Shown piece after piece: positions 31,826 through 42,236 of a stretch of 64,000 nt of DNA. The notes under the pieces are model-generated. The model saw only the letters and a list, made by a program, of their open reading frames with translations, was not told where the DNA came from and did no database searches. Position 1 is the first letter of the stretch. Every line of letters begins with the position of its first letter. This DNA is from Spirometra erinaceieuropaei (Eukaryota > Platyhelminthes > Cestoda > Diphyllobothriidea > Diphyllobothriidae), in assembly GCA_902702965.1 (NCBI GenBank), contig CACRXP010000168.1:20483-84482 (forward strand). Direction: 5' to 3'. Made by a program: the position numbers and the translations under genes.

Positions 31826-32106
31826 ACCCCCAGCGTTCTCTAGCGGTTTCCGGTATATGAACTCCAGAGAATAATCAGGTGAATAATTTCAGAAATTAAT
31901 CAGTGCAGAACTTGGAGTTAAATCTCCGGGACATGACTTTTTAGGGTCAGAACCGAAATTTCAATGAACATTTGAGTCGAAGACAATCAACTACTGTGGA
32001 ATAACCACGTAATGCCCATTCTACAAACAAGTAGTACTACGAGTAGTATGAATTCCATATGGTAATGGTAGTATACCGTACTCCCGACCTAGATACTTGC
32101 TAAAAG

Positions 32107-32177
32107 CCCAGACACGTGTTTCGCCGATATTCTGCCGCTGCGTGACACAGCTGCGAGGGGTTCGGCTCTTCAGTGGG
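32107..32177 (-). ncRNA. Hammerhead ribozyme, copy 2
   Basis: Core and all three helices are identical to copy 1. The predicted cut lies between 32111 and 32110, 352 bases from the first, so a transcript through both would release a 352-nt monomer. Confidence 0.88.
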
Positions 32178-32480
32178 AGCCCCAGCGTTCTCTAGCGGTT
32201 TCCGGTATATATATGGTGAAGGTATTATACCGTACTCCCGACCTAGATACTTGCCATAGATACTTACCATATGGAATTCATACTACTCGTAGTACTACTT
32301 GTTTGTAGAATGGGCATTACGTGGTTATTCCACAGTAGTTGATTGTCTTCGACTCAAATGTTCATTGAAATTTCGGTTCTGACCCTAAAAAGTCATGTCC
32401 CGGAGATTTAACTCCAAGTTCTGCACTGATTAATTTCTGAAATTATTTACCTGATATATATATATATATAAATATGGGAT

Positions 32481-32615
32481 CATCAAGTCTTAAGATTGGT
32501 GACAGTCTATTTTGTGTTTCGCGAAGGCCGACTTTTTAAAAAATGATGATATAGCGTTTTAAATTCTATAAAAATACAATTCTTGCAAACGAGTAATTAA
32601 TTTGATCCACTTGGG
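32481..32615. other. No feature recognised
   Basis: Short AT-rich spacer. Confidence 0.5.
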
Positions 32616-33290
32616 GAACCTCGACGGTCTCGGTGGGACATGAATGCATGATAGCAAGTTCGGGCCTTGAGCACAGCCAACGCTCTAACCACCTGAGCCA
32701 CGGGGCCCCAGCGGAAGCCATGAGTTCCATCACACTCGGCAGTTCGTGCCTCCTTGCCCTCCGCCTTTGTCACGCTGCCTTTCTGTCCGCCTCACAGCAC
32801 TTGTCGATGTGCTGCTGGAACACGCGTGGATTGTCACTAGCCTCGCGAGTGCTCCAGTCGACTCAACGCTGTGCCCCCCCCCCCCCTCTGATTGGCTGGC
32901 GGGCGCGGAGACAACGAAAAGCGCACACACGCGCCAGGTCTCAGCACCTCGAAGGCAGACACGGACAACAACTCGCCTGAGAGCGCGCTCGCGGCGACAG
33001 CCTGCAGAGTGTTTGTGTACGCACTTCCAAAACAGTAAAGGTTGTCCAACTCACCCCGTCTTCCCTGATTGGGAATCTTTGTCTTTTCGACCACACTACT
33101 TTTGACAACCCCCTCTCCTCCCCCAGCCTACTACAACATATGAGCTGACTGCGCAAGCAGGACTGCCTAGGAAATTGATCTAGAATCAACCAGATGACCA
33201 CAGGGCTCACTAAATCAATGGGCGTTTCTGGCGCATTTGAATAATTAATTCAACCCAGTTGTGAAAAGCTTGGCCGTCTCTGTCGGAATA
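32616..33290 (-). mobile_element. SINE1 copy split by family D
   Basis: The minus-strand tRNA-like head lies at 32622-32708 (box A 'GGCTCAGGTGGTTAGAGC'). The body resumes at about 33120 ('cctactacaacata', 'gctgactgcgcaagcaggac') and reaches the next linker 'caacccagttgtgaaaag' at 33250. Repeat family D occupies the interval between. Confidence 0.7.
32745..33050 (+). repeat. Repeat family D copy nested in SINE1
   Basis: 'cctttctgtccgcctcacag', 'tcgcgagtgctccagtcgac', 'cccctctgattggctggcgg' and 'gaaggcagacacggacaac' match 38195-38480 in inverted orientation. A 12-C run lies near 32875. Confidence 0.78.
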
Positions 33291-34245
33291 AGCTAAATCT
33301 CCTCATTTAAAATTAGTTTTGCTCGTAAAACCGCCTGTGTTTATCAGGCGTAGGCGTAATCCACTCGCATACGTAGCAGTGATGCTAAAAAAAGTTTCCT
33401 CTGGATCACGTGCGCTTGTCGCCACATGTTTAGTTAAAACTCTTATGAAACCCATGCTTCCTCTACTTCTGAAGAAAACAATAACGCTGCGCTGTAAGTA
33501 CGGTGTGTCCACAAACGCATGCATTATGCACGTATTCGGGGAAAATTCCTAGTTCACTGATAAAGACAAAGAAAACTGGACGATCTTCAATTGAATGAGA
33601 ACAAAAAGGACGGATCGAGAGTGATTTCACGTTCGTAAGGAGTCGCCGCTTATTTAGGTAGATCAATGATATTGAAAACGGGAAAAATCATGCCAACTTA
33701 CTAAGTTCGATTTGTGTAATGCATATGATATGTCCAGGAATATGTGCATATGACTAGTACAGCATAAAAACAGCGATGTTTGAAAAAGCGCTTTAGATAG
33801 TTCTCAACCCCATATGCATGACAATAAGATTAATATGCAGCACGACAACAGCTCATCTACATAATGACTTGCAATTATTCTGAAAATACAATAAAGGGCT
33901 GTCATTTTCGCAGTCGTTAGTGTGGACTAGCTTTTGGTTGGCATTCTGAGTGGAGACGTCTCAAAAATATGACGTTTCATATGGCCATATGAAGTCAAAT
34001 TCGTGGGGCCAGTCACAAGCAAGTCATTAACTTGGCCCTTCGTTAAACTACTGAACGTTTCTGGTGGCCGTAGAATTTGTTGAGTCGTACAGTGCCCTTG
34101 AATTATTAGTAAATACTATGCTGTTTTCAGTATTCTCAGTCCTTCACGAGGAACTTCGGATTCTTTTTTATACCTATCTATACTCACAACTTAGGACAGA
34201 TCTTAAAAGTTTTTGCCTATCAAATGAATTCTCGGGAGTTCATTG
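33291..34245. other. No gene recognised
   Basis: Short open frames on both strands (up to 77 codons) without recognisable features. Confidence 0.45.
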
Positions 34246-34672
34246 GGCTAGATCGCAGTTGGTAGTCAGGCCACGTATTACAGGTGGCGGGGGGTTTGTT
34301 TACTAGTGCTATTTTGTGGGGCTCCATAATCACATTTGACTCATTTGACTTCCTTTTTACGTTTGAAGTTAGGATTAGGGTGCCGGTTAATGGTTTCCGA
34401 TTTTCGGGTTAGGGGTTTGCCTTTAGACTTAGGTTTTCGGGTTACAGTTAGGGTTTGAGCGTACGATTAGGTTTCAGTATTACGGTTAAGTTTTCCAGTT
34501 ACGGCTATGTCTAAGGGTTACGGTTACGTTTACGATTTCGCTTAGGGTTAGGGTTGCCGTTAGGGTTAACGGTTAACGTTTAAGTTTGGGGTTAGGGTTA
34601 TGGTTCAGGTTAGGATTAGGGTTAAGGTCGCCGTCCGCTTCCCCATTCCTGGCTACCAACTGCGATCTAGCC
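34246..34672. mobile_element. MITE with GG-starting TIRs, copy 2
   Basis: Same length (427 bp) and order as 9704-10130, with perfect terminal 10 bases (ggctagatcg ... cgatctagcc). It is flanked by a perfect 8-bp duplication gttcattg (34238-34245, 34673-34680). The TTAGGG-like interior is retained (34370-34625). Confidence 0.93.
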
Positions 34673-34739
34673 GTTCATTGTTTAGCAGATGACGTTTTAC
34701 GTCCCGCACTTAGGCTCAACTAAAGATTAAAAATTACTG

Positions 34740-35215
34740 CTGAAGTAAATAAACTTTGTCTTGTTTTATTTCCGAGGAATTTAATGTTCGAAGTTTGAGT
34801 AAATTCTTCGGAACAGATTTTTTCAGGCATGGTTCATAAGAATGATATGAATATTTGAGCTAAAATCCATCAGCCACTGTGGAATAACCGCGTAATATTC
34901 ACAAACCGCCAACAGGCAGCCAGTAGCATACGATTGTGCAATTCCTTACCATATCGATAGCATAGGAGCTAGCTAAAAGCGCAGACATGCCTTAAAAAGT
35001 CTCTTCCAAAGAATTTACTCCACGTCCGCTCATTAGCTTCCTCAGAAAGTAAAAAAATCGGAGTAAAATCGGAGTTGGAAATACCGGAAAACACATGCAG
35101 AAGTCTGGGGACCCCACTGATGAGACGAACTTCTGTCTGCTACGTCAGACAGCGGCACAAGACCGACGAAACACGCCTGCCTGGACTTTTAGCTTCTACC
35201 TGTGTTGTCAGTATA
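34740..35215. mobile_element. Degenerate relative of the hammerhead repeat element
   Basis: 34855-34900 ('atttgagctaaaatc..tc', 'actgtggaataaccgcgtaa') and 34970-34990 ('gctaaaagcgcagacatg') follow the order of the 31.7-kb unit. 35095-35205 is the ribozyme portion in inverted orientation. Confidence 0.65.
35112..35190 (+). ncRNA. Decayed hammerhead ribozyme
   Basis: CCCCA-CTGATGA at 35112-35123 and GACGAAAC at 35165-35172 keep both core halves, and CTGG follows for helix I. The GTC cleavage triplet has become TGC and helix II has mismatches, so it is probably inactive. Confidence 0.6.
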
Positions 35216-35930
35216 GTAAATAATCACAAAAAATAAACTTTCGTAAGGTAGATCTGTAGTGAAAATGCCTTTGACTGGATAGAAACAACTCACGCAATAC
35301 GTTCTTCGTTCAAAGGTACTCTCGCCAGGGCAGTATAACTGAGTGGTTACGGTTTCATTATTATCCTAAACAAACTCGGAGAAGAAATTTAAATATTTCG
35401 CCTGATTAATACTGGCAAATTTCTGCCGCAAACAAAAAGCTCCTTCTGCTCCCTTCTTTTTATCTCCTTTTCTCCATGCAGAAGAATGAATGAATGACTG
35501 GTAATTAGGAAATCTTACATATCCATAACCCAGTATGTTTAGTTTTCTCCACCTGCTGCAAAATGCAGATATGGTCACATCTTGGAGAGTTTTTTCGCTG
35601 TCATGTTGTACGATATTTTGTGCATTTACAACTGGTCACTCGTGATCTTTTCTCTGAACCAACACGAATGCCGGATAGGGGTACGTCAGGCGTTATATAG
35701 GCTGCGCAACCGTATGAAGTGGCACACGCGGAGACGTGATGACACGCCAGTGCGCAGGTTCCCGCCGCGCCAACTGACAGCGTCGAATATTTGACCAACT
35801 TGGACAGTGGACTGGTGACTGAGAGATGGAATAGAGAGGTTGCGAGCTCGACCATAAACACCATTACTATAAACACTATCAGTAAAGACAATTTAACGAG
35901 CCTTTAAACTCTCACTGGGCGCTAGAAGCC
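35216..35930. other. No gene recognised
   Basis: A 96-codon minus-strand frame (35601-35891) is present, without recognisable motifs. Confidence 0.45.
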
Positions 35931-36375
35931 GTGGCTTGGATGGCTGAAGGTTGACTGGATAGCTCAATCCCCCCCCCTCCCACAGGACGGCGAGTCGGGC
36001 TGCAATGACTCCTTTCTAATGCTACCTTTATTTCACACTCGTTCAGATTGGACCTCATTTACTCTTTGCTGCTTCTAGGAAGACCCAATCCATTGTGAGT
36101 GGCACGCGCATATAGGCTAGTTTTGTCAGCCACTACGCTCGATCCCGCCTCCAGTCTTCTTGGCTCTGCCTTGACGCCGAGATCTATTGGATGAGGAAGG
36201 AATGTGCAATATATGCAGCGCATGTCTACTGTGACTATACTCAGACTCAGGCGTAAAGCACCGTCCACACGCCCATCCTGCTATGGAACACACTTGGGAC
36301 ATCATCGATAACAACAGTCGAAATGTCATGTTAATAAGTGCAATTGTGGGCATATATTTCATCCCCGTGGTTACT
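35931..36375. repeat. Repeat family F, diverged copy
   Basis: 'cctccagtcttcttggctct', 'cttgacgccgaga', 'gatgcagcgcatgtctact' and 'tatggaacacac..gggacatc' follow the family F order. Confidence 0.65.
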
Positions 36376-36734
36376 TATTGACAGTCCGGTCCGCGTTGCC
36401 GACGATTTCCACTTTGTGCTCCACTAAACGGTGATTTGCGTGTGAATTGGCTTGAAGTGATAGCAGACTTGCGTAGAATCCACCGCACTCTCTCTTCCCA
36501 CCCACCACCGGGCCCGGTGTCGGGACAGAATCAAGATGACCGGAAGCAAGAGGGGACGCAGGCTACTAATTAAAAGTGGAATTAAAGCCACAAACCTGCA
36601 AAAAATTGCGCTGATCAGCCAAAACAGAGGCTTAACTACCCCGCACCGATATGATGACTCATAAATGTATGCAGCTCAGAGAGAGAGAGAGAGAGCGAGA
36701 GAGAGCGAACTTGACTCCGGGGACTGCGTCCCTA
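36376..36734. other. No gene; (GA)n run
   Basis: It includes a GA dinucleotide run at 36678-36706 directly before the PLE fragment. Confidence 0.6.
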
Positions 36735-37712
36735 CGGCGTCTCCTTAACTTAAACATTACGGTCGCTATGTTGATGATATCTTCGCAATTGCCACTGCAG
36801 AAACCGACGTAGTTAGCCTCTTATATGCTGCAAATCAGGCACATCCGTCGATCAAACTCCCGCCGAAGATCGAAACGCCCGGTTCGCTCCCTTTTTTTAG
36901 CTGTCCTTCTAAGCAGGAGACCTGATGGGAGTGTCCGAAGAATCGTCTATCGGAAGAAAACCTGGTCTAGACAATACACGAACTTCGCCATTTTCGTATC
37001 CCTCCAGCAAAAACGAAATCTAATCCGATGTATGACACAAAGAGCTAAACAATTTGCTCAACAGATAGCATCGAGGAGGAGCTCAGAAAAATCCAGGACT
37101 TCCTTCGCGAAAACGGGCATCCCGACAGGTTTATTGCAAAGAACATTGCCGAACGATCGATCAAACCCGCCACACCGACCGCCGAAAAGAAAACTTTGTT
37201 CTTCAAAGTCCCTTTCCAAGGGGACGCTGCAAGTGAACTCCAAAGGAGACGCCTTGATCAAGCTGTCTCGCGAACTTTCCCAGCAGCAAGAGTTCAAATA
37301 TCACTCTCTACTAACCCTATTTTACGCGGAGACGGTAAGGATAAGTTGCCACCGCAGAACACCTCAATGTGCATCTATTCCTCCACTCCTCCTGTGGAAC
37401 AGGTTATATTGGTCGCACGAGTCGGGCTTATTCAAGGGAATACGGGAACACCTCCCGGCATGGCTGGAAAAAAGCGGAACGAGGAGCATAGGCAGCGTCA
37501 TTCTCGAGCATGTTGTCGATTCCGGACATCGTGTGAACCCCAACGAAGCCTTTCGTGTGATTTATAAAGTCCCATCGAGCTACCCTAAGCTACTAGGCCA
37601 GCGCCTGTTAACGACAGCGGAAGAGGCCTCCATTAGGTTACGAAAACCACTCTTATGCGCACAGAAGAACCACGTTCCGGCTCCGCGCCTACAGTGGTCG
37701 AAGGTCGACTAA
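36735..37712 (+). pseudogene. Penelope-like element: RT motif C to GIY-YIG tail, frameshifted
   Basis: RT box RYVDD lies at 36763-36777, followed by 'IFAIATAETDVVSLLYAANQ' and 'KLPPKIETPGSLPF'. A frame change leads to 'LLSRRPDGSVRRIVYRKKTW' and 'QQKRNLIRCMTQRAK'; another gives 'EEELRKIQDFLRENGHPDRF'. The endonuclease part in the long 295-codon frame reads 'LFKGIREHLPAWLEKSGTR' and 'SVILEHVVDSGHRVNPNEAF', ending at the stop after 'WSKVD'. RT motifs A and B are missing, so it is 5'-truncated. At least three frames are needed to follow it, so the long open frame is not the native protein over its whole length. Confidence 0.85.
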
Positions 37713-37935
37713 CGTTGCAACCCTCCGGGCCCTTCCGCTCTCACCCCGTCCCTGACACTGACTGCTATTACCCCCCCCCCTCCTCCCCATTCCCACACCC
37801 CGGCCTGGGGTTTAAGGCGGACTTTTATCGATTGATCTTATCGCTGACGTGTTTTTCTTCTACCCCGTTCCCATACTGGCCCCACGAGAATTTATCGAAA
37901 GTTACGTATGCTCGCCACCTCGTCTTCTGATTATT
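37713..37935 (+). mobile_element. PLE 3' non-coding end
   Basis: It follows the PLE stop codon and is repeated at 26785-27045 (inverted) and 27065-27200: a C-rich run, 'cggacttttatcgattgatc', 'cttctaccccgttcccata' and 'gctcgccacctcgtcttctg'. Confidence 0.78.
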
Positions 37936-37939
37936 TAGC

Positions 37940-38115
37940 TTTGCGGCCACTGCGCCCAATCCCGTCTCCGGTCTTCTGAACCCTGTCTTAATATCCAACC
38001 CAGGTGGCTGAGGGAGGAGAGAAAGTGTGTTATATGCGGCTCAAGTACCCGTCCATACGCTCCCCATGCTGTGGAGCACACGGCGGACATCGTCGATAAC
38101 AACAGTTGCCTTCGC
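37940..38115. repeat. Repeat family F fragment
   Basis: 'gtctccggtcttctgaaccc', 'tgctgtggagcacacggcgg' and 'catcgtcgataacaacag' match the distal half of family F. Confidence 0.65.
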
Positions 38116-38194
38116 AACATTTAAGGCGGTCTGGACTAGTCAGCCGCATTTGGAGGGAAATTCTTCTTCAGCCACAGGGTGATTAAGGCATGGA

Positions 38195-38482
38195 TGTGAG
38201 TACACAAAAGCCCTGTAAGCAGTCGCCGCGAGCGCCCTCTCCAGGCAAGTTGTGTCTTCTTTGTCCGCCTTCGAGGTGCTGAGCCCCAGCGCGTGTGTGC
38301 GCCTTTCGTTGTCTCCGCGTCCGCCAGCCAATCAGAGGGGGCACAGCGTTGATTGGTCTGGAGCACTCGTGAGGCTAGTGACAATCCTCGCGTGTCCCAG
38401 CAAAGTATCGACAAGGGGTGTGAGGCGGACAGAAAGGCAGCGTGACAAAGGCGAAGGACAAGGAGACGCGAACTGACACATA
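38195..38482 (-). repeat. Repeat family D copy (inverted)
   Basis: Inverted counterpart of 32745-33050, with similar length and order and well conserved. Confidence 0.78.
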
Positions 38483-38919
38483 TGCTTCATCAATGTGGCT
38501 ACCAGTCATGGGTGTCAAGCCCGTCAAGCATCCGTCATAGGCACGAGGCATCGCAAAAAGAAGTCGGTCCGCCCACTGTCGACTAGTTCAGCACCCCACT
38601 TACATTTGCGTTCGCTTCGTGCATTTAATTCTTTTGCAGTAGTGACCGACCAAACTCTTTGAGGCGTCATAAGTTCCAGGAATCTGCACCGGTGAGCCCT
38701 TGCTCATTCTCAGATCATCATCCCGAGCCTCGCAACTTTGTCAACCTGGGAAATTATTTCCGTTTTCCGATTATGAAGGCTGTAAAAAAACTAACTCCCC
38801 GCTAAAGTTTAGACGTTTGTCACAGCACTGCGCCTCTGCCTGGCGCATACTGACACGTACTCACCAGCGACAGCCATCCGTTTGACGTTCTGCGAGCCGG
38901 CATGATGCTCCCATCGAGA
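38483..38919. other. No feature recognised
   Basis: No coding or repeat signal seen. Confidence 0.5.
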
Positions 38920-39877
38920 CTGTCAATCGAAATTCTGAAATGCGTTTTCGTTTCGAAAAGACTAATTAAGTAGGGTTGTAAAACTAGTCATCCTGCAACA
39001 GAATTCTCTAATATTTCAGTTACCTCAGGATGCCGGCTTTCGAATGGCCTTCCTTCCGGCTGCAAGCAAAAACTATACTCTGTAAGAATGACTACTTATG
39101 CAGCATGCATTTGTCGCATTGATTCTCGATGCCCTTAAACGTTCAATTATATTTCATGGAAAAAATGAACAAAAATTTTCATTCTTTTGCTCATTCGATA
39201 GACAATTACGCCCGCTTCGAATTTTATGCTCGAAGGAGGGACATAATTCGGTTTTTAAAAACCTTTCCAATTCCTGAATAATTCTGAATCCGCTCTGGAT
39301 TCAGGGTTTCCAGACTACAAGCTGTATATTTTTTGCGTACGGAAAACCACACATCTCTCTACGGCAATAAAGTGGGACCATATAGGGTTCATAAAATTAA
39401 GCAGTGGATTTGATACATACTGTTACCTTTACAAGCCACATTGGTAAATTCAGAGACATGACGATTTATAAACGGCCATTTCACGGTATTTAAAAGTCCT
39501 ACAATTAGAAACTTTTTAAAAACCGAATTTTGTCCCCCTTTCGAGCATAAAATTAGAAGAAGACGTCATTATCTACCGAATGAGAAAAAGAATAAATATT
39601 TTTATGCATGTTGTCTATGAAATATAATTGGGCCTTTAGGGGCCTCGAAAATCAATGTGAAGAATGCATGCTACATAAGTAGTCATTTTTTACAGTGTCA
39701 TTTTTGCATGCAGCCGGGAGGAAGTTCATTCGAAATCCGGCATCCTGAGGCAATTAAAATATTATAGTAACTATGTTGCAGGCTGACTAGTTTTACAACT
39801 CAACTTAATGAATCTTTTCGAAACGAAAACGCATTTGGGAATTTCGGTTGACATTTCATGAGTTAGCCCACCTACTG
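38920..39877. mobile_element. Palindromic TA element (subfamily B), left tip missing
   Basis: Arms of about 400 bp: 38920-39260 is the inverted counterpart of 39540-39860. The right end 'gttgacatttcatgagttag..cctactg' is followed by TA at 39878-39879. About the first 25 bases of the left TIR are missing. Confidence 0.82.
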
Positions 39878-39929
39878 TACATGCGGACATCACATCCAAG
39901 ATAAGTGACCGTCTGAGTGTAACCTCCAT

Positions 39930-40965
39930 GAAGTCCTAGAAGGCATACTCAGTGAAGACCGGCAGTTGCCCTATTCCAAGCGCCTGTCGCAGCGCTGGGC
40001 ACCCCGCGAGTGTCTGCACATGGGCGCCAGGGCTGACCGACATTCGCCCATCCGGCTGTCCAACTGTCCAATCGGATTCAATGCCGAGTCAGACGTGACC
40101 TGGTTTAAGACGCTTTGACGCCTACTCGGCTGTAGCTGACACACGTGAAGGCGTATAACCCGGTTTTGTTTTAGTGGTCTGCGGCGCCAATTTTGAGTGT
40201 CAAGGTGCCTGATATGAGGCTACTTTTCGATTTCCCTTTCAGTTTCCAGTCGAGGTCCGTGAAGAAACTGATCCCCCTTCCCCGTGGCAGCTCCCAGCTC
40301 CACCCCCCCCCCCCCGGACAATTGTGAAGATAAGACTCCTTTGAACCGATCGACTCTCCCTTCTCCCCTGTGTTTACGTTCCATCCCGGTTCTTGCAAAT
40401 AAACACTTGTCATATCGCTTGGTGTGTTATATTTGGGTGTTATATTTGGTGATGAATGCCTCGAAGACCGGAATGAATGATACTCACAAAGGGAAAGGTG
40501 CTGCGGACCAGGACTTTCCTCCTCAGGCATCCTGTGGAGAGACAGACGAGACAACGACCGCTGAAGCCGTTACACGGTTTTCCGATCGGCAAATCAGATC
40601 CAAGGTCGCGTGAGACGTGCCCTGGCTTTAGACGCTGTGACGCATTCCCTGACGGAGACTTGGTACGCCGCTCTCCCGGCGCCGGACGTGCGCCCGTTCG
40701 ACTGCCAGCTCCCCCCAACCCCTCCCCTATTTATTCTGTACAGAATACATCATCCTCCCAACTGGCGTCCGCATTGTCTTTCTGCTCGGGGCCGCGTTTG
40801 AGCGTCGTGGGAGCCAGGGTCTCGCCCACGGCATAGGCTTCTGCGATAAACCCCCCATAGGCGCACTTTTTCCAGTGACGTGTACTACTACACAGGCCAC
40901 CTGATGAATAATCAAGAACTCACTCTTGAGATCGCGGACTTTTTCGATATCCGATAATTTCAAAC
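39930..40965 (-). repeat. Repeat family E, long copy
   Basis: Inverted relative to 20690-21720. 40145-40560 on the plus strand carries 'gcaaataaacacttgtcata' (AATAAA at about 40398) and 'tatttggtgatgaatgcctc', then an open frame starting MNASKTGMNDTH (40452-40613). 40600-40770 repeats the 'gggcacgtccggcg' block in inverted form. It may be an LTR plus gag start. A C run lies at 40303-40316. Confidence 0.65.
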
Positions 40966-41843
40966 TACCACAGCAAGCATCTTTGTAACGGTCAGTTTGT
41001 GCTTTGCTGTGGTAATTTACATTAAAATCGCGTAAAAAGTTAGGTGAGTTTGCCGAGGTACGAGGGCAGACACGGTTGTTGGACCACCTTTACTGCTGCA
41101 AGAGAGGCTACAGGCGTCCCAACCGCCAACGGCAGCAATTCCCCCCCCGAGCCAAGCGCCAGTTGTTGAGGTTGTTAACCCCGACGCGAAATGCGTGCAT
41201 GCGCCCGGGCTTTTTCGGCCTTCACCCAATCAGCAAAGCGAGTCACGTCGACTGACGCCAAACTGTTGCCACGCCGGGGGAGGGGGGGGGGGGGGCAAGT
41301 CACTCGCAGTTCAAGCAGTTGGTTGGTGAGGAGTGTTCGGCGGGTCGAAAAGATGTATGCGTAAACGACCGCACCGACAACCAGATGGGCAGAATGCTAC
41401 AGGTGCATGGGTCATGCATCACGCCCGTGGTTATTTTTCTGAAGGTCGTATGGCTGAGTATGTGCGGCAGGAATCGGACATGAACTTGTAAGGAGTTATA
41501 AGTCGAAATAGCCTAGAAGGACTTTTGGAAAAGCTGGAGACAGTATGTGATGATGTTTTTAACATAATGTAACACGTGAATTAAAGAAAAACAGAGACGC
41601 ACCAGAAGACCTCACTGGAGGCTAATCACATAAATCATAATATGTTTACTTACCACTGCGAAATCTCTCCCTTTTAGACCCCGCCACGAGTATCACAGAT
41701 CCCACCAATAACAACGGGGAGCAACAGCCATAGTGCTTTAATGTATTAAAACACACATCAGATAAAATCTATTTTTTTACAATACAATTTTCCTTATCCA
41801 AACATGTGTTCCTTTATTTAACTAACCGGGAAAAAAGGGGTAA
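40966..41843. other. No gene recognised; poly-G run
   Basis: Non-coding sequence with a G-rich tract at about 41275-41296. Confidence 0.5.
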
Positions 41844-42236
41844 TTAATGGGAATTGGGCAGCACAAGTGAGGGAAACCCCTGGTTGGGTAAGCGCTGAAA
41901 TTCGTTTTTTGGAGCTCGGGCCAAGCTCGGAACGACCTCGCTAGCCCGTTTTTCAGAGCTCATATTGGGCTCGTTTTTGCGAGCTCCGTATGAGCTCTGA
42001 TCGATAACCATTTCAGAGCTCCAGTAGAGCTCACGTACCTCGCAAAACGAGCTCCCTGCGAGGTCATTCAGAGCACATTTTGCTATTAGGGTGGCACCAA
42101 AGTTACACTTCTCGAGGATGTCAGGAGAGGCAGGTCTCTGTATGTCATGTCTGTTAATTCTTCTGTAAACCAGTGCCGAAGGCACAAGAATGTCGTTGTC
42201 TGCATCGGAAACCAACGCGCAGAGCCAATGGGGCAT
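41844..42236 (-). CDS. Hypothetical 130-aa open frame, doubtful
   Basis: One uninterrupted minus-strand frame of 130 codons, starting MPHWLCALVSDADND. No signal peptide, membrane segment or known motif is visible, and no homologue is recognised. The region overlaps the GAGCTC cluster, whose copies fall in different frames, so the DNA pattern is not explained by coding. It may be chance, or part of an unknown repeat. I report it because it is one of the few longer frames outside recognised repeats. Confidence 0.2.
   Translation of the reverse strand: MPHWLCALVSDADNDILVPSALVYRRINRHDIQRPASPDILEKCNFGATLIAKCALNDLAGSSFCEVRELYWSSEMVIDQSSYGARKNEPNMSSEKRASEVVPSLARAPKNEFQRLPNQGFPSLVLPNSH
41912..42054. 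repeat. Cluster of seven GAGCTC palindromes
   Basis: GAGCTC occurs at 41912, 41956, 41981, 41992, 42016, 42027 and 42049, with near copies between (aagctcg, gggctcg). Two pairs have the form GAGCTCC-N4-GAGCTC with 11-bp spacing. Confidence 0.9.

Larger units (their letters stand above)
31690..32480 (-). mobile_element. Hammerhead-ribozyme repeat element (retrozyme-like or PLE end) in a large inverted repeat
   Basis: A unit starting 'taatggtagtataccgtact' at about 31709 recurs at 32063, and a shorter remnant begins at 32216. Ribozyme cleavage sites of the first two are 352 bp apart. The non-ribozyme part 31880-32060 is present inverted at 32270-32450, giving arms of about 185 bp around the second unit. 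(TA)n runs bound both outer ends (31692-31710 and 32455-32471). No open frame. The layout fits metazoan retrozymes, which are tandem units of a few hundred bp with type I hammerheads, or solo PLE terminal repeats. Confidence 0.8.
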
